A stretch of DNA of 64,000 nucleotides from contig CM043942.1 in the NCBI GenBank assembly GCA_014529385.2, positions 52,568,774 through 52,632,773 of the forward strand. Reading direction: 5' to 3'. A program made the position numbers and the translations under genes. Of this stretch, positions 38,389-50,695 are shown in pieces. Numbering within the stretch: the stretch's first letter is position 1; each line of letters opens with the position of its first letter. A model generated the notes under the pieces. That model searched no databases. It saw only the letters and a program-made list of their open reading frames with translations, and was not told where the DNA came from. This stretch comes from Adiantum capillus-veneris. Its lineage: Eukaryota > Streptophyta > Polypodiopsida > Polypodiales > Pteridaceae.

Positions 38389-39232
38389 AGTGGATCAATC
38401 TAGTTGAAGACCAATATAACTCTATAGTCTTATCTTGAGAAGGGACAATGGAGGCGTATGTATTGATTTAATTCATTTCTCTCTCTTAAGAGCAGTTCAA
38501 CAACAAACTTCTCTTACCTACATCCTTTGTGGAGAGGATGAATAAGATAGTGAGTGAGATGGCATTCCCTCGCTTGCATCATGCCCCTCTCCCTCCCTCT
38601 TTTTGAGGTGAAGCAGTTGATTTATGTAACCACTTTCGGCGAATGGTCGGACAAAAAATAGTGAATTACCACAATTTGCAACTCTTAAAACACTTTTACT
38701 CTTCTAAGCATCTGATAATTGAACAAAACAAGAGACTGAAGAGAGAGATGACAAAGATTGTGAAAGAGAATCGGTCGCCTTGAATCGCCACTATCGACGC
38801 CCCCGGTTGGGGATTTGTCTATTGATTGACCGTGTACAATTGACGGCGGGAATTTGCAATTAGTCTTCTTCAAAGTCGCAATCTGTATGTACGAAGTGTG
38901 TGCTTAAACTATTCATTGAGTGTGTCAGTGCACACAATATGCTCTTAAAATGGCTGGCGCTCAAAAAGCAGCCCAATAATTATAGTTTGCAAGAAAAAAG
39001 CCCCCCCCCCCCCCCCCTCGGTTCCCCCCCTTCTCCAAATTTGCGATTTGCAATAAAAACAGCTTATGCTTTTTCTCTATTGTATGAGAGTGTAGGGAGA
39101 GAGAATCCTCTCTCCTGCCGATGAGGAGAAACCTCACCCTAATGGAAAAAGCTTTTGGTATGTTATGTGTATGGTTATTGGATGCAACATGGAAGTGGAT
39201 GGTGAGGGAATTCATGTTTTTTTAGCTCTCAT
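34961..39232. other. Long stretch without a recognised gene; several microsatellites
   Basis: No domain recognised on either strand. It contains (CT)n at about 36498-36525, 36639-36668 and 38354-38386, and a poly-C run of about 18 bases at 39001-39018. The segment at 36697-36815 (AAGATGGCGGGTCTAAG) resembles a translation start but opens only a short frame. Confidence 0.5.
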
Positions 39233-39805
39233 TGTAACAAACTTGGACACTCTAAGTCAAGATTCTACCGCGACACAGCAGAGGTTCACTTCAAAACAGT
39301 TCACAATTCACAATTGATTCGACACGGCCCGACGGAGTTCCGTTCCTAGAGATATTGGCCCCAAAGACTGGCGCCCCTTTCGGTATTTCCTTTTGTATTA
39401 ATCTGAGTTCAAAGTACAAGAGAGTGGGAGGGTTCTCACTCTCAGACTCTATGTCCAGATGCTTTGAGTTGTGAGGGGCTTATATTTAAAGGTTACAAGG
39501 GATGCCCATAAGCAAAGCCCGAAAAGCAGTCAATTTTTAAAAGCCTCTTAAATAAAGCAACTGGTCCAAAAGCTTCCCCAAAAACAGCCAGCATAAAATT
39601 CAGCTTGCGCAAAAGCTGGAATTCTGTACAGCCTGCTTTTTCCGTACGCACTGTCACGTCAGCAGCTTCGCGTGAATTCCGCCGCATTTTTTGGAATCTG
39701 CCACATCACCCTGTCTCCGCGGGTGCTGCCAGCCGAGGTGTGTGTGTTCTCTGCTGCCCCACTTATAAGTGTGTCTAGGGCCATGATACGTCACCAGTTT
39801 GTGAC
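39233..39805 (-). mobile_element. Gypsy 3' LTR (E4), minus orientation, 573 bp
   Basis: On the minus strand it starts TGTCACAAACTGGTGACG at 39805, directly after a polypurine tract, and ends GTTACA at 39233. It carries the box GAAATACCGAAAGGGGCGCC (about 39371-39390), which also occurs in the LTRs at 43926, 52340, 59184 and 62214. It is much shorter than the 1475-bp LTR at 43926-45400. Confidence 0.75.
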
Positions 39806-39820
39806 ATACCCCCCTCTTGA
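39806..39820 (-). promoter_or_regulatory. Polypurine tract of E4
   Basis: The minus strand reads CAAGAGGGGGGTA directly before the LTR start TGTCAC. The same string precedes the 3' LTR of E1 at 59171-59183. Confidence 0.85.
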
Positions 39821-40278
39821 AAGCATTGTAATCGCCCTTGATTACGCCTGCAAAACAAACAAAGGCCATAAGCTGTTTTAGCAGACACTGATTGTTAGTA
39901 CCCACGCTCTAGGAACAACACATCTAGCACATGTACCAATCGACAGTCATCAGAGGATATCACTGGACATCACAGGACACCACATGGCAAATCACATTCA
40001 ACAGTCATTCCAATCTCAGACTATGATTAATCGGCAACGTATTTAGCAATCGCATCTAGATCCAATGGGGACCTCACAGATGCCCGATTAACTAATCCTT
40101 ATTGCAATCATGTCTATAGAGATTTCACACAAAATGCTGCAGTCATTTCGTCTATCACTTCCTGCACTTAAACAAGTCAAGTACAAATCAGTATCATACT
40201 ATCGGGAATTCCAAATTTTAAAGTCATTACAGCAGAATAGTGTCAACTCACAGTATCCCTGAAACCCAATAGGGGTAC
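39821..40278 (-). other. Non-coding 3' region of E4, no gene
   Basis: Internal sequence between the polypurine tract and the broken RT start of the E3 polyprotein. It does not match the corresponding part of E1. Confidence 0.5.
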
Positions 40279-40279
40279 C

Positions 40280-43200
40280 AAACCTATTCTTGATGGTATT
40301 CTTGTTCAGTGCACGGTAGTCTATGCACATACGCCATGAGTCATCCTTTTTCTGCACCAACAACACTGGAGAACAGAATGGAGATGAACTGGGCTGAATC
40401 AGCCCCTTTTCTAACAGCTCCTGTACTTGGCTCATTATCTCTTTCTGCTGAGCCGCACTAACCCTGTACGGAGGCTTATTTGGTGGGCTACTGCCTGGCA
40501 CCAAATCTATCGCATTGTCCTCGGGTCTCTCTGGCGGTAATTGAGACGGTAATGAATCGGAAAAGCAGTCACTATACTGTTGTAAAAACATTGACCTTTC
40601 TTTATCTAACACAGATAAATTTGATTCATCACAATCTGACACTTCACGTGCAAAAACCAAGTACGCAGAAAGATGCTTTTTCATTACAGAAGTAATAGCA
40701 GAAGCTGATACAGTGGGAATAGACTCCCCTTTAAGCTTTACATCCGGAATGTGAGTCTTTCCCCTGCTCTGTACAGTGATCTTTTTGTTGTAGGCATCCA
40801 TGATTCCCTGTACACGAAACAACCAAGGAATACCTAACAACACATCACATCCGTCCAGTGGCATGATATAAAATTCTTCAGCATCTACATAGGACTGGAT
40901 ATGTAGAGGCAGCTTTCCAATGATGGGTGTCACAGCCTCTGTATGGCCAGGACATGCCAAACCTGCCTCTGCTGTATACCCCATCTCTTCAGGTCTGATT
41001 CCCAACTTTGAAGCCAATTCTGGGGAAATAAAGTTGGCTTTGGCCCCTGGGTCAAAGAAGATAAGCACTGTTTGATCCCTGACCTTTCCCCATGCTCTGC
41101 AAAGCTCACTTGCATCTGAATTTGGCTTGTCACCCACCATATCTGGCACTAGACCAGCCATGGGCTTCTTTCCTTTCTTGTCCTCCTTGTCTTCAGAATC
41201 AGCTGGCCTTTTCTTTGTAGGACAATTGTAAGCAATGTGGCCAGGCTGCTCACAAATAAAGCATTTGTTCTTTGTCCTCAGGACCTTCTTTTGATGGTAT
41301 TCTTGTTCAGTGCACGGTAGTCTATGCACCGCCATGAGTCATCCTTTTTCTGCACCAACAACACTGGAGAACAGAATGGAGATGAATTGGGCTGAATCAG
41401 CCCCTTTTCTAACAGCTCCTGTACTTGGCCCATTATCTCTTTCTGCTGAGCCGCACTAACCCTGTACAGAGGCTTATTTGGTGGGCTACTGCCTGGCACC
41501 AAATCTATCGCATGGTCCTCGGGTCTCTCTGGCGGTAATTGAGATGGTAATGAATCGGAGAAACAGTCACTATACTGTTGTAAAAACATTGACCTTTCTT
41601 TATCTAGCACAGATAAATTTGATTCATCACAATCTGACACTTCACGTGCAAAAACCAAGTACGCAGAAAGATGCTTTTTCATTACAGAAGTAATAGCAGA
41701 AGCTGATATAGTAGGAATAGACTCCCCTTTAAGCTTTACATCCAGAATGTGAGTCTTTCCCCTGCTCTGTACAGTGATCTTTTTGTTGTAGGCATCCATG
41801 ATTCCCTGTACACGAAACAACCAAGGAATACCTAACAACACATCACATCCGTCCGGTGGCATGATGTAAAATTCTTCAGCATCTACATAGGACTGGATAT
41901 GTAGACGCAACTTTCCAATGATGGGTGTCACAGCCTCTGTATGGCCAGGACATGCCAAACCTGCCTCTGCTGTATACCCCATCTCTTCAGGTCTGATTCC
42001 CAACTTTGAAGCCAATTCTGGGGAAATAAAGTTGGCTTTGGCACCTGGATCAAAGAAGATAAGCACTGTTTGATCCCTGACCTTTCCCCATGCTTTGCAA
42101 AGCTCACTTGCATCTGAATTTGGCTTGTCGCCCACCATATCTAGCACTAGACCAGCCATGGGCTTCTTTCCTTTCTTGTCCTCCTCGTCATCAGAATCAG
42201 CTGGCCTTTTCTTTGTAGGACAGTTGTAAGCAATGTGGCCAGGCTGCTCACATATAAAGCATTTGTTCTCTGTCCTCAGGACCTTCTTTTGCTCTTCTGA
42301 CTTGCGAGGAAAACGTCTTTTCCATTTCTTTGCCGGTCCCTTTTCTGATTCAGCCGTAGCTTTATCTTTCCCTGCATTGGCTGACTCTTGAGTCCCTTTC
42401 GGAGCCTCATTGGGAACGTGCTTCTTGGCTGAATTTTTCTTGCCTGATCCTGCCTTGACGCCAGTGTTAAATTCACAATCTTCTCCCTTGAGCAAACCAT
42501 TGCCAGTGTTTGCTACCTCGATGAGCTGCGTCAAAGTAGTGACTTTGGTCTTCGTGCAGTATTTTCTCAATCCTTTGGGTAGGCCACAACAATATTTTTC
42601 AATCTGTTCTGTCAATGGCACAAACCTATAGGAAGTTACTGGAAGTAGAGCTTTTCAAAACTTTCGATTGTAATCATCCAGATTTCTGCAAGTGGCAGCA
42701 TTAAGCTTGTGCCATTCTGTCATGACATCTGCTTCAAAGTCATCAGATAACCATGCTGCTGCAAAAATCTGCTTGAAGTAAATCCATGTGGATGGAGCGT
42801 GCCCTTGAAGCAATAAAGTTGTCCACCATTGTCCTGCATTCCCTGTCAAGAAAGTGGCTGCCTTGCGGACCTTTGAAGCCTCTGTAAAGTTTCCCCCTGC
42901 ATAGGCCTTGTCAAACTGCTGGAGGAATGAGAGAGCCTTCTTCCTGTCATCGAACCCTGTAAAGGTAGTGAATGACACACCTTTGCCACCTTCTTTGTAC
43001 GGAGTTGGCCTCTCCAGCGGCGTTAAATTGTCATATGGAAGTGACTGAAACATGGGAACATTATTAGGGTTCATTGGTGTTCCCTGACCGCAATTAAGTT
43101 GACCTGGAAACACCATATTTGGCTGCTGATTTGTAATTCCAGCCATACCAAAATTTGCTTGTGGCATCCCAAATTGGCCCTGAGTGCTCTGAAACCCTGG

Positions 43201-43821
43201 TAGCATGCCCATGACACCATACATGGGGTTGGGTATCATCGTTTGAGCACTCCCGAACATTGTTCCTGGCGTGTAAAACTGATTTCCAGGTGCATGACCA
43301 GCCATGCTCTGGAATACCGATCCACCTCCAAAATAGCCAGGGTGTACTGAAGGTGGTGGGAAGACCTGTTGCATAGCCTGTAGGTTGCTTTCGTGCCCAT
43401 TAGAACCAACTATAGGCTGCTGAAAGGTGGCGGGCTCAACTGGTACAGCTTGAAAGACTGGCATCTCAGCCACCTGTTCTTGCACCTTAGGCACAGGTTG
43501 TGGAGACTGCATGTTCTCCGTCAAGTGTACAGGTGTTTCCATTGACTGTGCAGTATGAATCACCTGTGCTCGAGCCTTAACAGGCTTTTGAATATGATCC
43601 AGTGACCCAACTTGCTGAGACGGAACAGGAGGTTGCAGAAAGGCTAAAAACCTCGGATTCTGCATTACTTGTGTGAACATAGCCACAGCAGTAGCCTACT
43701 GGGTCCTGAATATATCATCATCTGTCTGTGGTGGTCTTGAGGACTCACCCACTTCATGTGTCTGTTGACCCTGTGAAGAGGAAACCTCTTCAGTCACATC
43801 ATATGGTCTGTCAACCATAAT
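40280..43821 (-). pseudogene. Gypsy E3 gag-protease-RT start, with internal duplication
   Basis: The gag probably starts at MVDRPYDVTEEV (43821). It is Gln/Pro/Met-rich, then carries the capsid region (TGNAGQWWTTLLLQG, WLSDDFEADVMTEW). The zinc knuckle [14 protein letters not shown] is at 42261-42220, and a retropepsin-like protease ([20 protein letters not shown] at about 42051) follows, with [12 protein letters not shown]. The RT N-terminus ([43 protein letters not shown]) follows. The frame is open except for a TAG near 43693 and a TGA at 42655 (TGG in E1). After NTIK the protein restarts at the zinc knuckle because of a 1-kb tandem duplication, and the second copy breaks off after KNRF at about 40282. 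The rest of RT, RNase H and integrase are missing. Confidence 0.85.
40291..42290. repeat. 1.0-kb direct tandem duplication inside E3
   Basis: Units of about 1001 bp (40291-41291 and 41292-42290) cover the zinc knuckle, the protease and the RT start. They are nearly identical apart from scattered substitutions and a small indel near 40328. The junction shares CAA with both parental sequences. Confidence 0.93.
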
Positions 43822-43906
43822 TACAATTCCCTGTGTCTGGTCTATGATCCCCTGCGTCTTCAAGCCCAACCTGACCAAGGCTCACTTCTATGGGAAAAAG
43901 TGATTT

Positions 43907-43925
43907 AATCCCGTCGATGGAACCA
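43907..43925 (-). promoter_or_regulatory. Primer-binding site of E3
   Basis: The minus strand reads TGGTTCCATCGACGGGATT immediately after the LTR end GTTACA. It is identical to the site in E1 and differs from the iMet-type TGGTATCAGAGC of other elements here. Confidence 0.7.
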
Positions 43926-45400
43926 TGTAACCGGCCTGTTCAATCCAAAAAGGGCGGTAGACTTTACTTCAAACCTTGATTTAGTTTTCACCCATTATCA
44001 GTCGTCTATTATACCTGCGCTATAGTGACACAAGAGAGGGGAATGGGATACAGATGCTAGAATGCACCTGTATGAGAAGACCGACACCAGATTGGCCCCT
44101 AACTTAGGCGCCCCTTTCCGTATTTCTTTATTGTTTAAAAGAGGGAATAAACGCTGTGGTTCTTTCCAAGCTGCCCCGCACAACCTTGGCTGAATTTTGA
44201 CTGTTCTGGCCTGATTTCGGCAGCATAACTGTACTAGAACCCTTCACAGTCAGTATTCCCACGCATTAAATGACTTTCCCGACGCATACGGGCACTTTGC
44301 AAAACCTGGCGAGAATCTGCAGCACGCTGAATTCTCTGTTTTCAGCCCTGAAAATGCGCCAGATCGTCTGTACAGCGGTCCCCTTGCGTCCGCGAACTTC
44401 TTGGGGGTATTAGGGTCCGTTTAGGGCCAAAACCCTAAACCTGCAAAAATACACAGCAGGCTGTAATTCACTGTTTCGGGCTCCGTTTCGTGTGCCGGTC
44501 GCATCCGTAGCAAGTCCTCGAGCTCCCGCACCTGTAGGGCTACTTGCCCTTTGAATCGGACGAGATTTCTGGCGTGAAACCTCTCGGAATTCACCTGTAC
44601 CTGCGGGGGGATTAGCCGCTAGCTAATCTAGTACCTGTGCAAGAGGCTCTTGCCCTCGGCAATCGCGCATGAACCCACACAACTGTACATTGGTCAAATG
44701 AAGAGCCCACTAGTGGGGCATAACATACTGCCAAAGGGGGGAGAGAGGGCAGTGCGTAGCGTGCAGGGCATCACTCCTGGCACCGCACTGTGCATAAGAG
44801 GGAAAGCCAGCACTCCATAGCTCTTAACCTGTGACAAATTCTGAAAATCAGCCTCTCCCAGCTTAAAAATCAGCGCCCAATTTTTTGCATGAGGAAAGTG
44901 CACAGAATTGTGCCACTTGGCACATTTACAAGCATTTTCCCGTTTCGGGGTTGCCGCCTAAAAATCTCCCAACCGGTTGCCCAGTGGACTTCACGGTAGA
45001 GTAAGAAATGTTCCCTTTGTCATTCCGGAGGTAATGACGCCAACACATTTTCAGGTCCCAAAATAGCAGTTCCCTAAATTTTAGGAGATGCTGCCATTGT
45101 ATCTTTCTAGGTCATCCGACCCTCTTTGTACACTGTGGCCACATCTAGAACTGAAATGTAGCCTCTGTAGCAAAGGATTCCACTTTGGCTAGTCAGTGAC
45201 CCCACTTGGCTAACCATAGTCCTTGTCCAACTTTAGTGCTCTCTTGCCCTCAGGCCTGGACTCCCTCTGGACAGTTCCACACTAGCTATGCAATGCAGAG
45301 CAGTTAGATTTCCCGAGGGGTGTTTCCAAAAAGTGAAAGTAAATAGATAATAAGAAAGAAATCAACAAAAAGGATAAATAGTAGTCACACGCTGGTGACA
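43926..45400 (-). mobile_element. Gypsy E3 5' LTR, minus orientation, 1475 bp
   Basis: It runs from TGTCACCAGCGTGTGACTAC (start at 45400) to GGTTACA (end at 43926). It matches both 1476-bp LTRs of E1 along its whole length with scattered substitutions. It contains the box GAAATACGGAAAGGGGCGCC (about 44107-44126). The bases beyond its start are ACAGG (45401-45405). Confidence 0.93.
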
Positions 45401-45825
45401 ACAGGGTTGATCTGATCCCAAAACGCTAGCTTTAGGCTTCTGCTCCAAAAACACTAGGTCTCCTGGGGGGTTCTGTTGAGAAGTTGCCTGTTCAGCGTGG
45501 AGCTCCTGCTGCCTCTTCTACCATTGAGTGCTAACTTGGGTTTGCTTATATACAAACTTAGCAAAATTGCCCTACCTAATTTTGTTGGAAAGTCACTTAA
45601 ATTAATAAGTGAAAAATGTCAAAAATAGGAAAAATAGCCTAAAATCATTGGAAAATTCCCCTAACTGATTCTAATGGATTCTGATGGAAATACTGATGAT
45701 CATGCTGTGTGCAACGAGGGGATATGCATCTACACTAAGTGACTGGGCATGCACGGTCTATGAATAGGCTCAGAAAAGTGCCAGATCACTTCTAATCTAG
45801 ACTGACTGGACTGACTGAACCCTGA
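45401..45825. other. No gene recognised
   Basis: Sequence between the E3 LTR and the E6 protease relic. Possibly the rest of the element into which E3 inserted. Confidence 0.5.
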
Positions 45826-46250
45826 TCATGCTGTAGCTTGTCCACGGACACATAGGGTTGGATGTGTCACGTGACATCCCATCCGATTGGAAGTGATCTC
45901 GAGCCGTGGCGCCAATTCCGGTGAAATAAAGTTGGCCTTGGCTCCTCCATCAAAGAAGATCAGGGCTTCTTGGTCTTTCACTTTGCCCCAAGCTCGGCAA
46001 AGTTCTGTACTCTCGTCCAACGTGATGGGATCGGTACCCACGCAATCTGGAACCAGTCCTGTTTTCATCTTGCCTTTCTTCCACGTTCCTCAGCTGCTCT
46101 CGAACTCTCAGGCCTTTCGTCATCCTTGTCGTTCTGTTCTTTCTATGCCTTTTTAGGGCACTTTGCGGAGATATGTCCAGTTTCCCCGCATCCAAAGCAC
46201 TTCCCTTCCCTAATGAAGCGAGCCCGCTCCTGAGGAGTAAGCTTGGGTCG
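45826..46250 (-). pseudogene. Gypsy E6 relic: zinc knuckle and protease
   Basis: The minus strand reads LTPQERARFIREGKCFGCGE, giving the CCHC knuckle CFGCGETGHISAKC. After a frame change come [20 protein letters not shown] and [12 protein letters not shown], a protease close to that of E1 and E3 but with DGGA instead of DPGA at the catalytic site. It is cut on the right by the hAT transposon at 46256. Confidence 0.8.
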
Positions 46251-46255
46251 TGCTG

Positions 46256-49200
46256 CAGGGTGGAAAGGTACGTAGTGTACGGTACGGTTTAGGTACGTAC
46301 GGAACGTACTTCCGTACTGAACCAACCTTTAGGTACGTGATAGGTACGTACCATTTGTAAAAAAAGATAATTACACTAAATTTAAGTTCACAGACCTTTC
46401 AAAATTCAGCCTCATTAACAATGCAATGCTGAAAATAAACATATTGAACATAAAACTTAATGACTCAAGACTCAATACTCAATGAGAAAACCAATGACCA
46501 TAAATCATAAAACCAAATAACAACTACAAACATCATGTCCATGGCATCAGCCAGAAGTCGGCATATACCATACAAACTGAATCAAGATCCAAAACAAAGT
46601 ATTGTGAAATACTACAATGCCATGATAACAATGAAAGTCTGTTGCAGCCTGTCCTCCAAAGCATGCAGTCACCAGTGTGCACTAAGACGTGCAGCCTCAA
46701 AAGTCTGTGTCAGATGCGGAAGATGAATCGTCGGTATAGTGAGCAAGCCCCCATCAAAACATTGCCCTCCTCATCAAACTCACAGGTCTTAGCATTATGT
46801 CAACTATGTCAACTCTACAAGCACCTTTGCACCACAAGCCTCCTCAGGCATATCAACAATCTCTCCATGGATGAGCCGGACAGCTTCATTTCCTCGCCTG
46901 CGATTGGAGCGAATAGGAAGCTTCCCCCCGCGAATACTTTCTCGTCTCACAGTGTCTGGATCTCCTCCCACCGTGCGTAGAGGAAGGCTAAGAGCTCGTG
47001 CACGTGATCTAGTCACACGACGATCCACGCTCTCGAGCTCTCTATGCAGTTCTTTGAGAATCTGCTCTTGCTTGTCTCTGATCTGTCGGTCCACCTCCTC
47101 TGGTCTAGGATCATCTACCATTTTCAGCTCTGTCGCATCAACCTGTTGAAGAGTAAAATAAAGTTAAAATGACTTATTTATGGCATATGCTTGCAGGTTG
47201 AGTTTAAAGTGGCCAACATCGAGATAATTTACCTGTTTGGGTTGCCCCAAAGAATGGTAACTCCGCACGAGCCTCATGTTGGCTCTGCAATACACCAACT
47301 TCTCCAACTAAGAAGTGCTAAGGCGATTTCGAATCTTCGTGTGTATGAGAGAGTAAGCACTCCAATTGCGCTCACATGCTCCAGTCGAGTCAATCCTGCT
47401 CAGTGCTCAAGCAAGAGCACAATCATCAATGCACACAAAATTAGGAGAGTGACAAGTGTCAAGTAATATAAAGATGAAGTTAGAAGTAGTATATACAATG
47501 GAATCATTGATGGTAGTTTCCTAACCTGAGAAAGGATACGAAGAGCAACGCGTGAGAGGTTGGGAAGACCAACTCTCCCATACGAAGTGCCACCACGTCA
47601 AAGGATACTTTGTGGCTTCCTTCCTCAAAGAAACTGCTCTTGTGAAAGAAGCGCCAATGCCATTCATGTAGTTGGTGAATTCCTTGTCTATCCCAAGCTG
47701 ATCATCCTCTGAAAACATGAGCCCAACATACTCTGATTGTTTAGCTCTGGCGATCTGTAGAGAGGATGAAGCATGGCAGCCACCGCATGCATGGGACGGC
47801 TCATGAAAGTCCAGCGGCTCTCAACACATCCCAATAAATCTGATCGGCTGAAATATCAAAACAACTTGTCAATACAAGTTAGAACTTAGACTTGATGGTT
47901 AAAACAGACAACCATTAGAACATGAGGAACCCCTTACCGATCAATAGTCAACAGAGAGCATTTGGAAACGTGGTCTTTCATCTGCATAAACAGATGATAG
48001 ACTAGTCCCAAGGTCGATCCCTCCATATCCGTCAATCGAAGGAGGACGTAGACTGGCTTGAGTGCCACTAAAAGAGCGTGCACTTCCTGCCAAAATCTCT
48101 CATCAAGGATCCGTCTTTGCAAGTATTTTGTAGATTCATCTTGCGATCTTGACATGCCTCGCCATTTTGGATCCACCACTGTCTGGTGTAGCGGATCTCT
48201 AAGTTTGTAGAGCCTCTGTAAAACCAAGTAAATGTAGGCAAACCTGGTTTTTGAAGGCCGAACCATATCCAAAGTGCTATGGCTGCGGAAGATAGCAAGA
48301 GCCTGATGTTTCTTGCGAAAGAATGTGGTGACCTTGACTACATCTGCAACTATGGGCTGCACCCATGAAAGTTTGCCAATATCCTCCATGAGCAAATCCA
48401 AACAATGTGCAGCAGATGGAGTCCACACTATGCCAGGAAACTGTTGCTCGACCATAAATCCCATTGCCTTGCAATTAGCTGCATTATCTGTCACCACCTG
48501 CACAACATTCTCCTTGCCAACCTCCTCTATGGCTGTTTTGATGTGACTAAATATAAACTCAGCCGTGATCTTTTCCCCTGCTTTTCAAGCATCCACAGCA
48601 CGCAAGAAATAGGTGCCCAAAGCAGAAGACACAAGGATTGATTATGTGTCGTCTGCTAATGTCTGCCCAACCATCTGAGATAATGGTGCATCCAAACTCC
48701 TTCCATTCAGCTTTCACAGGCGTAAGTGCCTTGTCAATTAAGGCCTTCTGTTCATCTAACATAGTGGTGTGCATCTTGGTGTAATCAAGACGTGTCCATG
48801 TCTCAGTAGGCCCCACCTGTGCAATGGATTTTACCATTCTTTTCCACTGATATGTGCGCAAAACATTCAAAGATATATTGCACTCAATAAAAGTGCGACA
48901 TATCTCCATCTCTACCACCCTCTGACGCTCTTTGACCCAAGCTTGAGAAGAGATGCGACTAGGCAAAGTGGTATGTGTTGGTGTTTCAGATGTACCTTTT
49001 TCACGTGGCAAGGAATCCTCATCTTCACCGCCAACACGTGCTCTCTTCCTGGAAGTAGGGGGTTGCATGGAGGCCGAACCTCCTCCAACCTCTGTCTCCG
49101 CACCTAAAGACTCCAGCTCTCCAACAAAAGCATCATGTAAAGCATCCTGTGTGCTGGGAGCACCTCTCAAATCAGGAGCACCAACAGGAAAATACTCTTC

Positions 49201-49795
49201 AATAAGCTGCTCCCTCAAAGGTGGTGGTATTTTCTCACATGCACCAATTTGATCAGTGCACACGATGCTTGTCAAGTGCTTTTTGACTCGCGTAAGGCGT
49301 ACTGGTCCGCACAATACTTGCATTGCCATAAGCGTGTGCCGGAACCTTGCTGAGAAGTGGTCGTGATGATGCTCAACACATTGGTGTGGAGCGATGAGTT
49401 GGGGTTGGTTTTACGGGGCATAATGAATCCTGCACATTGCAAATGCAAAAGAGTGCACACATGAGGAGTACGGAGTGCGAGAAGAGTACGGAGTGCATGG
49501 TGGCAGAAGCAGTACCTTTTCACGCGCGTAGCTCGGCTCTGCAGGTCTCTATGCACTGCTCTACAGACTTCTCTGTAACAGAACAGAGACTCTTTTGGTT
49601 TCGTGGTCGATTAAAAAAGCCTGAGGCTTTCTCCCCTTCACACTATTAAGCCCATCTGAAAGCGCCCCCTAGCGCAACTCGTCCGAGGAGAAAACGCCTA
49701 TTTTTTTTTAAAAATGTTGCATTGTACCGTACGTACCGTACCGTATGGCTGTACTGTACGGAATGGCACCGTACGTACGTACGGATTCCACCTTG
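46256..49795 (-). mobile_element. hAT transposon, decayed
   Basis: The termini are CAGGGTGGAAAGGTACGTA at the left (46256) and, inverted, CAAGGTGGAATCCGTACGTA at the right (49795). Both ends are then rich in GTACGTACGG motifs (46266-46350 and 49715-49785). A minus-strand hAT transposase gene fills the interior. No matching 8-bp target duplication is present (TCGTGCTG at left, GTTTTCAG at right). Confidence 0.8.
46804..49421 (-). pseudogene. hAT transposase (BED zinc finger, DUF659, dimerisation domain), disrupted
   Basis: It begins MPRKTNPNSSLHTN at 49421. BED finger: WQCKYC, then after a frame change RVKKHLTSIVC. DUF659 follows: TYQWKRMVKSIAQVGP, ALTPVKAEWKEFGCTIISDG, then QVVTDNAANCKAMG and WTPSAAHCLDLLMEDIGKL (48503-48380). 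The C-terminal dimerisation region shows RPMHAVAAMLHPLYRSPEL, PLTWWHF, CERNWSAYSLIHTKIRNRL and RANMRLV (47800-47230). A last exon (47140-46804) follows the acceptor CAACAG. Lesions: a frameshift in the BED finger near 49310, a short deletion near 48630, a TGA near 48590, a frame change near 47605 and a stop near 47320. Introns are inferred. It could not encode active transposase. Confidence 0.85.
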
Positions 49796-50241
49796 GTTTT
49801 CAGCTCGTCGTCGTCGCATCATCGTCATTGCCGTCGTCACCGACATAGAGTCAGAATTCAGCAGATAAAGATTTGCAGATTTCAGCCCTTAGCGTTTTCA
49901 GATTTCAGCCTGTCTTGTCGTCGTCCCCATCGTCGTCGACATCGTCGGCAAGTCCAAAGCATTGTAGAGATTTGTGCAATCAATAGTAGACCTCTCTCGC
50001 CATAGAGAGTGGGGCCTTCGGAGGAGGGTTTGACAACATTCTGGTGTCGTATTCTCTTCTCTCTCTATCTCTCAGTCTCAGCACCTTCATTCATAGTGTT
50101 CACCACTTTGTTTGTGTCCATTGCACTCTCTCACTAAAGGAACGGAAGGCTCTCCCTTCCGTAAGTAAAAGGAATCCCTGAGCACAGTTCGGAGCACTCA
50201 TCTTGAACAAAGTTCAACGTTCACTTCCGCTGCAACTTACA
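49796..50241 (+). mobile_element. Gypsy E2 5' LTR end (left boundary not found)
   Basis: Sequence leading to CTTACA at 50241, followed by a primer site. It is rich in TCGTCGTC near 49806-49940. The LTR start is not recognised and may have been removed at the hAT junction. Confidence 0.55.
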
Positions 50242-50242
50242 T

Positions 50243-50254
50243 TGGTATCCGAGC
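50243..50254 (+). promoter_or_regulatory. Primer-binding site of E2
   Basis: TGGTATCCGAGC, one base different from the iMet-type TGGTATCAGAGC, two bases after the LTR end. The presumed leader runs to the gag start at about 50696. Confidence 0.75.
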
Positions 50255-50695
50255 TTTGGCAACGTTCTGTATCACTCAAGGAAAGAACCACAAGAATTTT
50301 CTTTTTGCTTGTTGTGGTCGCACGTAACCCAAGTCCTCTTGGGCGTGTCGATTCCTAATCGTGTTTTTGAAAAGTGACAAGAAACCCAAGAAAGAAGGGC
50401 TTTCACTTTTCACTCATTGAGAGCGGACTGTGCACTTGGCGGCTGGCCAATCGACGTGAGGTGGGAAAAAGCAACCTTGGTGTGAGTGCAAGGCCGCCAA
50501 GGGGTGCGCCCGCGGGAAAGAGAAGAGCTCGGGTAAGAGAAGATTCTTCTCTTAACACAGATTGCAAGCTAAAGAAGAACCACAAGAACCTCAAAAACCT
50601 CAAGACTCTAGAACCTCAAGACTCAAGAACCCAAGAACCCAAGACCCACAAGAACCCAAGTTCCTCGTGAACTTAAGAACCCAAGACTTCAGTGT

